From contig JAOANR010000003.1 in NCBI GenBank assembly GCA_030278955.1, positions 18,871,050 to 18,935,049 on the forward strand: DNA of 64,000 nt. The letters are read 5' to 3'. How positions within the stretch are numbered: the first letter of the stretch is position 1; every line of letters starts with the position of its first letter. Under the pieces are notes generated by a model. The model did not search any database. It was not told the origin of the DNA and worked only from the letters and a program-made list of their open reading frames with translations. Positions 11,001-21,773 of the stretch are shown piece by piece. The DNA is from Hygrophila difformis (Eukaryota; Streptophyta; Magnoliopsida; Lamiales; Acanthaceae). Made by a program: the position numbers and the translations under genes.

Positions 11001-13342
11001 TCTAGTAAGAGATATAACAGACTAATGTTGGCGGGTATTCCCACACGGATAAACTAGCTCGTGGTCTGTATATTAATTACTAGATGTTATTTTGCATGGT
11101 CTGGATAGTGGCCGGTGGAAGCCTTGGCGGTTCGTCCATCCGGGATTATAATAGCTGCTCAGCTGACTCCTATCCGGATACAGTTTTATTTTCTTTATCT
11201 TAATTTCAAACCTGCATTCAAGCTGTAGTATTATTAAATAATGTCGACCAACATTATTTGAGAATTATTACCGCAAGAAAATATGTGGGTTTTTCTTCCA
11301 TTCACAGACAAAAGGGAGCTGAATGACGGTGGTCACCGTCACTCAAAATCCCTTTCTGTCTAAAAATCATCTCACCTTAATGATTAGGGAACTGGACCAC
11401 AGATAACTGCAATCCAATTAACCCAAATTATTTTGTCATCTCTTTAGCCAAAATTCTTCTCATCTCCGGCTATTTCATCTCTGTGTCTCACTTCTGTCTA
11501 AACCCGCCTTATATTTTAGGTTATTTAATTTTACACTTCTCTATAAATTTATGCATGATATTATTATGTAGATATTGTGGTCAATGATTATTTTGGGATC
11601 CTTCCCTTGGACATAGGAGTCTTGATTTTAATCAGATGTCTCACAATAAATTTCCAACAAAAATTCATTTATAAAATCCGGATCTGAGTGAGGGATAAAT
11701 TCCACAATTATGACTAATTCATATCCAACTGGGGGTTGATTTTGGGAAATTAGAAGCAGAGTCAGCGATTAGGTCTCATCTAGACTGAAAGGGTCTGTGT
11801 TCTTATTGAGAGTCTAGTACTTGTTTAGGGAATGATTTTCACATCGATTATTTTCCGAAATTGCTGTGTATTGGGAATCTAGTCTTAATTAACTCACCGA
11901 GATGGGATCCACTCGGATTCAAATACAGTGTGTTAGATAGTTCTAGAGGAACAATACATAGGCCTTGGTTATTTTCTAAGATAGGGTTGAGTTCCTTTCA
12001 ACTGCTATCCTCTTCTGCCAATGCCTATTTTTGAGTCATGAGTGAGTGCATCCGGAACGAACTAATCTATTAGTTCGTTTCATTAGTTTGTATCTCATAA
12101 CCACCCAACGGGAAGTGAACACTGCGAGCGGTTCACCGAGAATAGGGAATTCTTGATCCACACCCAGTCACCATGACTGGGGGCTATCTTTTACTACCAG
12201 GGTCAGACTTTCAAAAACCTCCGAGTGATAGGATTTTAAATGCTTTCTTTACCGCTTTCTTTAACTGCTTTCTTTTAACTGCTTTCTTTAGATGTCACTC
12301 GGTTGTATTGAGAGTTGTGTAACTGCTACTAGGACTGATAGTTAAGGGATAGTTTAGGGCTTAATTAGAATCTTTGGGCGTGACATGGGGGAATGATGGG
12401 AGTACTTGACACTTCAACTAATGATTTGTCAGGTGTTGCTTGTCCACCACAGATAAATAATATACCTTAGCAATGCATTGCAAGGGTAGTTATGCGTCTG
12501 TAGTATCTTAGAATTTATTTTCTTAAGAGCATGTAAACTCTTACTGTAAGTACCTGTCTGTTAAAGGGAACATGGTACAGAGAGCATGAGAATTATCTAA
12601 CTGAAAGGATTATCCCAAGCTAAGATCTGTGTATTAAAATGGAAGTTTAACTGTGTTTCATCTGAATCTTGTCCAATTTTTATTATTTTCTTCCTGTCTC
12701 TACTGTCTCATTTTAAATCTGCTTTCTTAGGTTAATTTAACCGCTTTCTTAGAATAATTTTACTGCTTTCTTAGATCAAATTTAATTCGCTTTCTAGAAT
12801 AATTTTATCTGCTTTATTTTAATTGCTTTCATAGCTTAGTTTAAATTCTGTCAAGTAGTTGATAGTCAAAACACAAACTTGAATCGAGTAACCGAGTGGA
12901 AAATCTTAGTAAACGACGTGGGCCCTGCTTCCATCGCACATCCTCCAATGAACGATCCGGTACTTACTATAAATACTGCAATTTTTGACTCCGTGCGCTT
13001 TCGGGGGCACAGTTTCTTAACACGAGTAAATAAAAACTTGACAACCTATAAATATATCCCTAATCCCAACTCCATCTTCATAATTGGTTTCATTAAATAA
13101 AAATTGAAAACCAGGACTATTATTTTTCAGAAAATACTCATATAGTGGGAAATTGTCAAAAGTTTCATGGCCGGGGATTATCATCGCGCCATTTGGAATC
13201 AAAGTTTTCCACATGAGTAATAAAAAGTGAAATATATCCTTAAACCCCTTCCATAAATCATAACTCTTTTCATTTAATAAATTCAAACTTGATATATTTT
13301 ATAAAAAAGTACTCGTGTTACTGAAACTTGTCAAAAGTTTCA
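8086..13342 (+). repeat. LARD LTR2 (shared middle LTR)
   Basis: A full LTR of 5257 bp, from TGTTGATAATGG to TTTCA, followed by a primer site. It is about 300 bp shorter than the other two because of two private deletions: one of roughly 170 bp, matching about 1838-2008 of LTR1, and one of roughly 120-140 bp, matching about 2928-3060 of LTR1. It keeps the TATA box (9866-9873) and both palindrome clusters (9531-9704 and 10422-10770), and has a shorter (ATTTT)n at 10214-10254. Confidence 0.85.
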
Positions 13343-13491
13343 TGGCGCCGTTGCCGGGGAGGATGCAGCGCCGTTTATTAAGAGAATTACACTCCTGATT
13401 ACTCATAGTTAGTTTAGTGTTAGTTTAGTGTATTTATTTCAGAACAGAGAAGTACCCCCAAATCAATTAAACATTTAGAGTACTAAGACTC
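13343..13491 (+). other. LARD internal copy 2, left part, with tRNA-Asp primer site
   Basis: It begins with the primer site (13343-13360) and matches 5446-5594 almost exactly. It stops inside hairpin 1 at GACTC (13487-13491), where the nested element is inserted. The remainder continues at 31223. Confidence 0.85.
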
Positions 13492-16422
13492 TGTAACACC
13501 CCGGTTTTGGTAACCCAGGCCGGGATGCCACCGCCACACCTCCCTAGCAAGACACGGTTTCTCCGAGCTCACTAAAGAGATGCAAGGCTATGGTTTTTCA
13601 GAATTTAAAATATTCAAACAGCCCATTCATAAATAATTTAAAAATAATACATCAGAGTTGCAGCGGAAATTTTAATTTGTGCAGCGGAAATAAAGTATAA
13701 GGGCCGACATGGCCAAAACACGGGTTAAACAGGCCCGTTCATGCAAGTCGTAATTAAATGCAGGGATTTAAAATAAAGATTTCCCCTAATGTTCCCATGT
13801 ATGCATATGACGATGCATATTCTTCGTACTCTGTAAGAAAAAGGAGATATATGGTTTGGGTCAGCAAAAACGCGCTGAGTAAGTTAACACATAGCATGGG
13901 TTAGGGGTTTCAAAGCCTTTAATTAAATTTAATAAAAAATTTCTTGTAGGTAATGCCCAATTTAAGTTAATCATCCATTAATAAATAAATGGCATGATTT
14001 AAAGACATGAATAATGCCGTAAGTAAGTAAATAAAAGTTTGAGCTTTTAAAAATTCTCCCCGATACGCCACCATCTCAACAATATTTAATTTAGCCGGCA
14101 ATCCGGCGGCCGCAGCCAATTTCATAAAATCTAAGCTTTTTAACATATTTCCCGTTACGCCATCATCTCAACAATATATCATTTAGCCGGTGATCCGGCG
14201 GCCGCAGCCATATCGCATTTCAAGTACTTCATTGGCCGTCTTGGCACAGTTTCTCATGTCTCATGTTTCAAGTTTATATTTCAATCTCCATTCGGCAAGC
14301 ATTATATTTCAATTGCCTTTCGGCAAGCAAGATATTTCAATTGCCTTTCGGCAAGCAAGATATTTCAATTGCCTTTCGGCAAGCAAGATATTTCAATTGC
14401 CTTTCGGCAAGCAAGATATTTCAATTGCCTTTCGGCAAGCAAGATATTTCAATTGTATTTTATCTCAAAGGTATTCCCAATCATTTAAACCTTAAAGGCT
14501 AATTTCATGTTTCGACAAGATTTCAAGATCTCTCAAGTTTAAAAACGGATCGATGTCACAGTTTGCGCCTTTTTGGTTTAAAAATCCATTTCTTAGGCGA
14601 TTGATCTGAAATTTGTACAGCATCTCAAAATCATCCCAATGAACAACTTTCGTGTTTTAAGTTTTTCGGAAAAACGATGGGAAGCATGTCAAAAATCAAG
14701 TTTTCTACACAAATAGTATGCTGCCAGGATTCAGGTTTGACACCTCTCAAAGATTTGACTTTTTGACATATCAAATGGACTTCAAAAATTCTGAAATTTT
14801 ACAGACACATACTAGACTTGATTTCCAACAACTTTTGTTTAGATCATGAGGATTGGTTCGGGCTAGAAGTAATAGGAATAAGCTCATCAAGATCGGTTAT
14901 GAAATCTGTCAAGGTTCCTGACATCGGTTCTAACGCAGATTGGATCGGCTCGAGTTCGGAGGCTCAAATCTCAACGAAAAATTCTAAAAACTTACAGTAA
15001 TGTTCTAAACTCATAGATCTACAATTCTTATGTTCAACTCCAATCCTAGATCGGCGTAGATCCAAGGTCAAAATGGCTAATAAGATTGAGAGTGAAATCT
15101 GCCAAAGTTCTAAGATTCAGATTTAATACTCTTCAGTTTTGGGTTGGTTTCAGGTTTCAAATCATCATGAAAAATTATGAAATTTTTACAGAAGCTAGAC
15201 CAAAGCCTTAGGAACACTTTTCATGTTTTGAGTTTTCTTGTTTGAGCAGCTTTAGAGGTTTGAAAAATTCATACGAAAACGCTGCGTTGAGGGTTTCTCT
15301 TGTTGACAGATTTTTATTAATTTTCTTGAGTTGAATCTCTATGTTTGGTTGCATTTTAAGTCACCCAAAACCATAGTAAGGTTAACTTACAGTGGGGATG
15401 ATGTCTAGGAAGTCACGGGGTCGTCCGGAATCCACGGGATGTCACGAACGAATCTCTTCCACCCGATCTATTCTTCCCTTGGCTCCGGTTTGTGTTCGAA
15501 TACGAAGATTCGTAAGTTAGGATGATGTTTATGATCTTAAAATCATAAGGAAACTTAACTAACATCTTACCAACAATCCAAAGCCTGCAATCCTTGATCT
15601 ACACACTTCCTTGGTTGGATTTGGTTGCCGGAAACTCGTCGGAAAGTCGCCGGAAGTTCGTCGGAAGAGTGTTTGGCTTTTGGGAGAGTTTTTGGAGAGT
15701 TTGGGGTGAATGATTGATGAAAATGGCTGACAAATGAAGATGGGACTCAATACATAACGTCCAAAAGATGCCACACCCGTGATAGATCGAGATTCTCCCC
15801 TTGGGTCCCGAAAATTGGCGAGAAAGTCGCCAAAACGCGACAAACGCAGCTGCTGCTGCAATGGCGCGCTGGCGGCGCGCTTTTCATGGAAAACCCGCGC
15901 GGGGTGCGCGCCGGCCCCGGCTGGGTTGCGGTCCGTGCCGGGCCGTGCGATCCGTCGGGCCTTTTCTCCTCTCTTTCGGACTTCTATCCTCCTACGTTTT
16001 CGGCCTCGATTTTTCGGGTCATTCTTGGGTCATAAATCCTTATCTTAAGTTTATCTTGACTCAAATGAATTTCATGTTAAAATCTTAAGTCCGTCGGTCT
16101 CGGTTTCGTCGGCTTTCAATTCGTCGTCTTTTGATTCCCGTGTAATAACTTGTATCATTAAATTTCTTCCGACTTCACGGGTTCTTGGAATTAAAAATCT
16201 TTTCCTTCATGAACTTAACTCCAATTATTTTTACTCAATTCATGGAATGTCTTCGGGCTTCCTTTCCCTCTTTTATTCCATTTTGAATTTAAATCTATCG
16301 GCGTTTCATATCCGAGCAGTAATTTATTGTGATAAATTATTTTCTTCTTCTCGGATATATTTCGACATTGATCGGAATAAATTTTATTCCCTTGGATGTT
16401 GATAAAAATTCGGGGTATTACA
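13492..16422 (-). repeat. TR-GAG LTR a
   Basis: 2931 bp, flanked by the left target duplication. In element orientation it runs TGTAATACCCCG to CGGGGTGTTACA. It differs from the other three mainly by one fewer 28-bp repeat (14291-14458). It also holds a diverged duplication with 92-bp period near 14065-14215 (two blocks with CGGCGGCCGCAGCC). As the leftmost copy it is the downstream, 3' LTR of the array in element orientation. Confidence 0.9.
14291..14458. repeat. 28-bp tandem repeat, 6 units (LTR a)
   Basis: Unit begins TTCGGCAAGCAAGATATTTC; one diverged unit followed by five perfect ones. LTRs b, c and d have seven units (19196-19391, 24130-24325, 29063-29258). There are no spacers between units. 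Reading frames through it are simple repeats, not genes. Confidence 0.95.
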
Positions 16423-16438
16423 CTCCACCCCCCTTAAG
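16423..16438 (-). other. Polypurine tract, TR-GAG unit 1
   Basis: On the - strand CTTAAGGGGGGTGGAG lies directly before the LTR start TGTAATACCCCG. Just upstream (16440-16460) is a CTTCGAGGACGAAGTT stretch typical of the end of pol in Del/Tekay chromoviruses. Copies at 21356-21371 and 26290-26305. Confidence 0.8.
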
Positions 16439-16690
16439 AATCAACTTCGTCCTCGAAGTTGTGTTTCGGCTTTTCTCGCGCTAAGAGTTATGGTCCTTTT
16501 GTTTACTATTTGCGATATTGTGTTATTGAATTATTGTTCAATTGTTGATTATTGTTTGACTGAACCCAGAATTGAAATTTCCAAGTTGCCTACGTACCCT
16601 GTGAAGGGATCAAGTCATTACGTAGTTCAAAAAGAATTTATTTGGGATACAAAATATTCGAGTTTCGAATTAAATGCTTATGCATTCTTA

Positions 16691-16718
16691 CGGGGTATTA
16701 CATCCTCCCCCCCTTAAG
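16691..16718 (-). other. Second purine tract + LTR-start-like junction, unit 1
   Basis: On the - strand a CTTAAGGGGGGGAGGA tract is followed by TGTAATACCCCG, a copy of the true 3' junction about 280 bp before the real one. It is preceded by ATGGGGACATAACT, parallel in layout to the stretch before the real tract. After TGTAATACCCCG the sequence differs from the present LTR. Copies begin at 21624 and 26558. Confidence 0.65.
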
Positions 16719-16840
16719 ATTACAGTTATGTCCCCATAACTGCCTACACATCCACGAAGGTTCAAGTATCGTTGCCTAGCACAGGAATATCTTTATTTAC
16801 CACATTTAACGTCCCATGAGTCCCCCTTGGTTACTTGTGG

Positions 16841-17899
16841 CTAGTTAGGTCCAGCGGCCAAGTCATCTCTTTTGGTTATATTCTCAATATGGGTTTGACA
16901 TTCCCTAGTCTTGTGACCGAACTTGCCGCACTTATAGCAGGCTCCAGGCTTCGGGCACTGGCGCACCAAATGTGCATGGTTGCATCGTGGGCAGCGTGGT
17001 ATGAACGCACCACGGTTGCCATCTCCTCTAGACCCATCGAATTTAGCTTGATCATTGCCCCTCCTAAAGTTATTATTGTTGTTTTTATTACGATTCTTCT
17101 TCTCAAATCCTTGCGAGTTTTTGCTCGATTCGCCATTGTCCTTTCGTTTTAATTGTTGGACACGCGCGACTGCTACTGCCCGGTCATATACCTCCTGTAA
17201 CGTCGTGCATTGTCCTCCCACCAATATCTCTCGAATATCAAGATTCAAACCCATCTCGAACTTCTGAGCCTTGTCGAAGTCAGTTGGCACCATTGTAGGA
17301 GCAAATCTAACCAGCTCCTTAAACTTGGCATAGTACTCTTGTACCGTTTGCCCACTTTGTTTCAAATGGACGAATTCTTCATACTTTGCGGCCTTAATGC
17401 TCATTGGGTAAAACCTTTTCCTCAAAACCTCCTTAAATTCTTCCCATAGGCAGGCTTTAGTCAAATTTCCTTGGAGGTTATGCCACCATTCGTCGGCCTC
17501 TCCGCCAAGATAGTAGGTCGCCACTTGGACCCTCTCGTCCTCGGGACATTTGATAGCGCTAAGGAGCTTATCAAAGGTGCGAATCCAATCTTCCAGTTTG
17601 GCCGGATCCTCTTGGCCATTATAATGGGGTGGATTGTAGGGGTTTACCAATGCCAAGTAGTTGACTCGGGCTACTGGCGGAGGTATTGTCGCTTGTGCCC
17701 TATGCACCTCTGCATTTCCTAATGCTACGAGTACTTCTTCTACCGTCTTTAAACGTTCATCCATATCGTTGGGAATAGGAGGCGCTCGTTCTCCGACGTT
17801 CGGAGGAATCTCATTGTTGTTAGGTGCGTTTGGGAGATTAGTGTCAGTGCCGTTTGGACTTATCTTCCTCAGTTTTCTTCTAGGTGCCATTTCTGTCAT
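16841..17899 (-). CDS. gag: Gag polyprotein of TR-GAG element, unit 1
   Basis: 352 codons, intact; start ATG at 17899 (a second Met at codon 4 is a possible alternative). Gag would form the virus-like particle and package element RNA in the cytoplasm. A basic/Asn-rich N-terminus is followed by a Retrotrans_gag-type capsid region at about residues 90-215, with WW at 138-139 and a conserved EEFKEVLRKRFYP stretch. A basic Asn/Arg linker follows (250-300), then two zinc knuckles. Knuckle 2 is canonical (C321, C324, H329, C334). Knuckle 1 is one residue short (C303, C306, H310, C315). No protease or polymerase follows, so replication would need pol from an autonomous relative. The protein is identical to the one at 21774-22832. 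Confidence 0.93.
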   Translation of the reverse strand: MTEMAPRRKLRKISPNGTDTNLPNAPNNNEIPPNVGERAPPIPNDMDERLKTVEEVLVALGNAEVHRAQATIPPPVARVNYLALVNPYNPPHYNGQEDPAKLEDWIRTFDKLLSAIKCPEDERVQVATYYLGGEADEWWHNLQGNLTKACLWEEFKEVLRKRFYPMSIKAAKYEEFVHLKQSGQTVQEYYAKFKELVRFAPTMVPTDFDKAQKFEMGLNLDIREILVGGQCTTLQEVYDRAVAVARVQQLKRKDNGESSKNSQGFEKKNRNKNNNNNFRRGNDQAKFDGSRGDGNRGAFIPRCPRCNHAHLVRQCPKPGACYKCGKFGHKTRECQTHIENITKRDDLAAGPN

Positions 17900-18175
17900 T
17901 AAGCACGCGAAGATGAGTTTCTATGTGATCAAGATCTAGGACTAAGGCAAAGTTAATCTTTAGCAAGCGCTCCTAAGTCAAGGTCATGTCCAGTTCTAAG
18001 GTAGGAGTGTTTCTTATTACCGATAATTCACATAAAAAGGGTTAGTGTATTTATGTATGCATATGCATATGTGATCTCCCCCAAAAAAAAAAAAATTTTC
18101 TGCATGCATTTATTTATCCATGGGTTTTAAAAATAAATTTATTCCATGGATAGATTAAAATAAGGATAAAAGGTT

Positions 18176-18318
18176 TGGGCCGCTATATTGGGCCTAAAGA
18201 AATAAATTATTTGGGCTTTTAATAAAACAAGGTTATTGGGCCAAAATAATTTCTTGGGCTTCTAAAAAAAATTTTGGGCTAAAAATTTGGGCCTTAACTT
18301 CAAAATAATAATTGGGCT
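18176..18318 (-). promoter_or_regulatory. Eight-copy TGGGCY run in TR-GAG leader, unit 1
   Basis: Eight TGGGCC/TGGGCT hexamers occur in 143 bp between primer site and gag, at intervals of roughly 13-25 bp, with two more CGGGCT copies nearer the primer site. In element orientation they read RGCCCA. Possible roles: TCP/site II enhancer, or a repeated leader motif bound by Gag. Copies at 23110-23252 and 28043-28185. Confidence 0.55.
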
Positions 18319-18381
18319 CTTTAAAATAGTAGTTTAAAAATATTCCGGGCTATGTAAAATAATAGCTTTAAAATATTCCGG

Positions 18382-18393
18382 GCTCTGATACCA
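18382..18393 (-). other. Primer-binding site, initiator tRNA-Met type, unit 1
   Basis: On the - strand TGGTATCAGAGC lies 3 nt (GGT) downstream of the LTR end TGTTACA. This is the standard plant initiator-Met primer site and fixes - orientation. Copies at 23316-23327 and 28249-28260. Confidence 0.95.
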
Positions 18394-18396
18394 ACC

Positions 18397-21355
18397 TGTA
18401 ACACCCCGGTTTTGGTAACCCAGGCCGGGATGCCACCGCCACACCTCCCTAGCAAGACACGGTTTCTCCGAGCTCACTAAAGAGATGCAAGGCTATGGTT
18501 TTTCAGAATTTAAAATATTCAAACAGCCCATTCATAAATAATTTAAAAATAATACATCAGAGTTGCAGCGGAAATTTTAATTTGTGCAGCGGAAATAAAG
18601 TATAAGGGCCGACATGGCCAAAACACGGGTTAAACAGGCCCGTTCATGCAAGTCGTAATTAAATGCAGGGATTTAAAATAAAGATTTCCCCTAATGTTCC
18701 CATGTATGCATATGACGATGCATATTCTTCGTACTCTGTAAGAAAAAGGAGACATATGGTTTGGGTCAGCAAAAACGCGCTGAGTAAGTTAACACATAGC
18801 ATGGGTTAGGGGTTTCAAAGCCTTTAATTAAATTTAATAAAAAATTTCTTGTAGGTAATGCCCAATTTAAGTTAATCATCCATTAATAAATAAATGGCAT
18901 GATTTAAAGACATGAATAATGCCGTAAGTAAGTAAATAAAAGTTTGAGCTTTTAAAAATTCTCCCCGATACGCCACCATCTCAACAATATTTAATTTAGC
19001 CGGCAATCCGGCGGCCGCAGCCAATTTCATAAAATCTAAGCTTTTTAACATATTTCCCGTTACGCCATCATCTCAACAATATATCATTTAGCCGGTGATC
19101 CGGCGGCCGCAGCCATATCGCATTTCAAGTACTTCATTGGCCGTCTTGGCACAGTTTCTCATGTCTCATGTTTCAAGTTTATATTTCAATCTCCATTCGG
19201 CAAGCATTATATTTCAATTGCCTTTCGGCAAGCAAGATATTTCAATTGCCTTTCGGCAAGCAAGATATTTCAATTGCCTTTCGGCAAGCAAGATATTTCA
19301 ATTGCCTTTCGGCAAGCAAGATATTTCAATTGCCTTTCGGCAAGCAAGATATTTCAATTGCCTTTCGGCAAGCAAGATATTTCAATTGTATTTTATCTCA
19401 AAGGTATTCCCAATCATTTAAACCTTAAAGGCTAATTTCATGTTTCGACAAGATTTCAAGATCTCTCAAGTTTAAAAACGGATCGATGTCACAGTTTGCG
19501 CCTTTTTGGTTTAAAAATCCATTTCTTAGGCGATTGATCTGAAATTTGTACAGCATCTCAAAATCATCCCAATGAACAACTTTCGTGTTTTAAGTTTTTC
19601 GGAAAAACGATGGGAAGCATGTCAAAAATCAAGTTTTCTACACAAATAGTATGCTGCCAGGATTCAGGTTTGACACCTCTCAAAGATTTGACTTTTTGAC
19701 ATATCAAATGGACTTCAAAAATTCTGAAATTTTACAGACACATACTAGACTTGATTTCCAACAACTTTTGTTTAGATCATGAGGATTGGTTCGGGCTAGA
19801 AGTAATAGGAATAAGCTCATCAAGATCGGTTATGAAATCTGTCAAGGTTCCTGACATCGGTTCTAACGCAGATTGGATCGGCTCGAGTTCGGAGGCTCAA
19901 ATCTCAACGAAAAATTCTAAAAACTTACAGTAATGTTCTAAACTCATAGATCTACAATTCTTATGTTCAACTCCAATCCTAGATCGGCGTAGATCCAAGG
20001 TCAAAATGGCTAATAAGATTGAGAGTGAAATCTGCCAAAGTTCTAAGATTCAGATTTAATACTCTTCAGTTTTGGGTTGGTTTCAGGTTTCAAATCATCA
20101 TGAAAAATTATGAAATTTTTACAGAAGCTAGACCAAAGCCTTAGGAACACTTTTCATGTTTTGAGTTTTCTTGTTTGAGCAGCTTTAGAGGTTTGAAAAA
20201 TTCATACGAAAACGCTGCGTTGAGGGTTTCTCTTGTTGACAGATTTTTATTAATTTTCTTGAGTTGAATCTCTATGTTTGGTTGCATTTTAAGTCACCCA
20301 AAACCATAGTAAGGTTAACTTACAGTGGGGATGATGTCTAGGAAGTCACGGGGTCGTCCGGAATCCACGGGATGTCACGAACGAATCTCTTCCACCCGAT
20401 CTATTCTTCCCTTGGCTCCGGTTTGTGTTCGAATACGAAGATTCGTAAGTTAGGATGATGTTTATGATCTTAAAATCATAAGGAAACTTAACTAACATCT
20501 TACCAACAATCCAAAGCCTGCAATCCTTGATCTACACACTTCCTTGGTTGGATTTGGTTGCCGGAAACTCGTCGGAAAGTCGCCGGAAGTTCGTCGGAAG
20601 AGTGTTTGGCTTTTGGGAGAGTTTTTGGAGAGTTTGGGGTGAATGATTGATGAAAATGGCTGACAAATGAAGATGGGACTCAATACATAACGTCCAAAAG
20701 ATGCCACACCCGTGATAGATCGAGATTCTCCCCTTGGGTCCCGAAAATTGGCGAGAAAGTCGCCAAAACGCGACAAACGCAGCTGCTGCTGCAATGGCGC
20801 GCTGGCGGCGCGCTTTTCATGGAAAACCCGCGCGGGGTGCGCGCCGGCCCCGGCTGGGTTGCGGTCCGTGCCGGGCCGTGCGATCCGTCGGGCCTTTTCT
20901 CCTCTCTTTCGGACTTCTATCCTCCTACGTTTTCGGCCTCGATTTTTCGGGTCATTCTTGGGTCATAAATCCTTATCTTAAGTTTATCTTGACTCAAATG
21001 AATTTCATGTTAAAATCTTAAGTCCGTCGGTCTCGGTTTCGTCGGCTTTCAATTCGTCGTCTTTTGATTCCCGTGTAATAACTTGTATCATTAAATTTCT
21101 TCCGACTTCACGGGTTCTTAGAATTAAAAATCTTTTCCTTCATGAACTTAACTCCAATTATTTTTACTCAATTCATGGAATGTCTTCGGGCTTCCTTTCC
21201 CTCTTTTATTCCATTTTGAATTTAAATCTATCGGCGTTTCATATCCGAGCAGTAATTTATTGTGATAAATTATTTTCTTCTTCTCGGATATATTTCGACA
21301 TTGATCGGAATAAATTTTATTCCCTTGGATGTTGATAAAAATTCGGGGTATTACA
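18397..21355 (-). repeat. TR-GAG LTR b
   Basis: 2959 bp, shared between units 1 and 2. Private single-base differences include GACATATGG near 18751 (GATATATGG in the others) and CTTAGAATT near 21118 (CTTGGAATT in the others). Seven 28-bp units at 19196-19391. Confidence 0.95.
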
Positions 21356-21371
21356 CTCCACCCCCCTTAAG
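21356..21371 (-). other. Polypurine tract, TR-GAG unit 2
   Basis: Identical to the tract at 16423-16438 and adjacent to the start of LTR b. The second tract and LTR-start-like junction follows at 21624-21651. Confidence 0.8.
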
Positions 21372-21773
21372 AATCAACTTCGTCCTCGAAGTTGTGTTTC
21401 GGCTTTTCTCGCGCTAAGAGTTATGGTCCTTTTGTTTACTATTTGCGATATTGTGTTATTGAATTATTGTTCAATTGTTGATTATTGTTTGACTGAACCC
21501 AGAATTGAAATTTCCAAGTTGCCTACGTACCCTGTGAAGGGATCAAGTCATTACGTAGTTCAAAAAGAATTTATTTGGGATACAAAATATTCGAGTTTCG
21601 AATTAAATGCTTATGCATTCTTACGGGGTATTACATCCTCCCCCCCTTAAGATTACAGTTATGTCCCCATAACTGCCTACACATCCACGAAGGTTCAAGT
21701 ATCGTTGCCTAGCACAGGAATATCTTTATTTACCACATTTAACGTCCCATGAGTCCCCCTTGGTTACTTGTGG

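Noticed and set aside
14291..14458. CRISPR-like regular repeat
   Set aside because: Units are contiguous without spacers and the context is a plant LTR.
14190..14502. Open frames of about 80-108 codons through the 28-bp repeats, also at 19095, 24029 and 28962
   Set aside because: They are translations of a simple tandem repeat in two frames inside an LTR whose only real gene is gag on the other strand.
15559..16088. Overlapping frames of 89-100 codons in TR-GAG LTRs
   Set aside because: GC-rich local composition produces frames on both strands; no domain and no independent support.
16835..17939. Several + strand frames opposite gag
   Set aside because: Shadows of the - strand gag, which has capsid and zinc-knuckle motifs.
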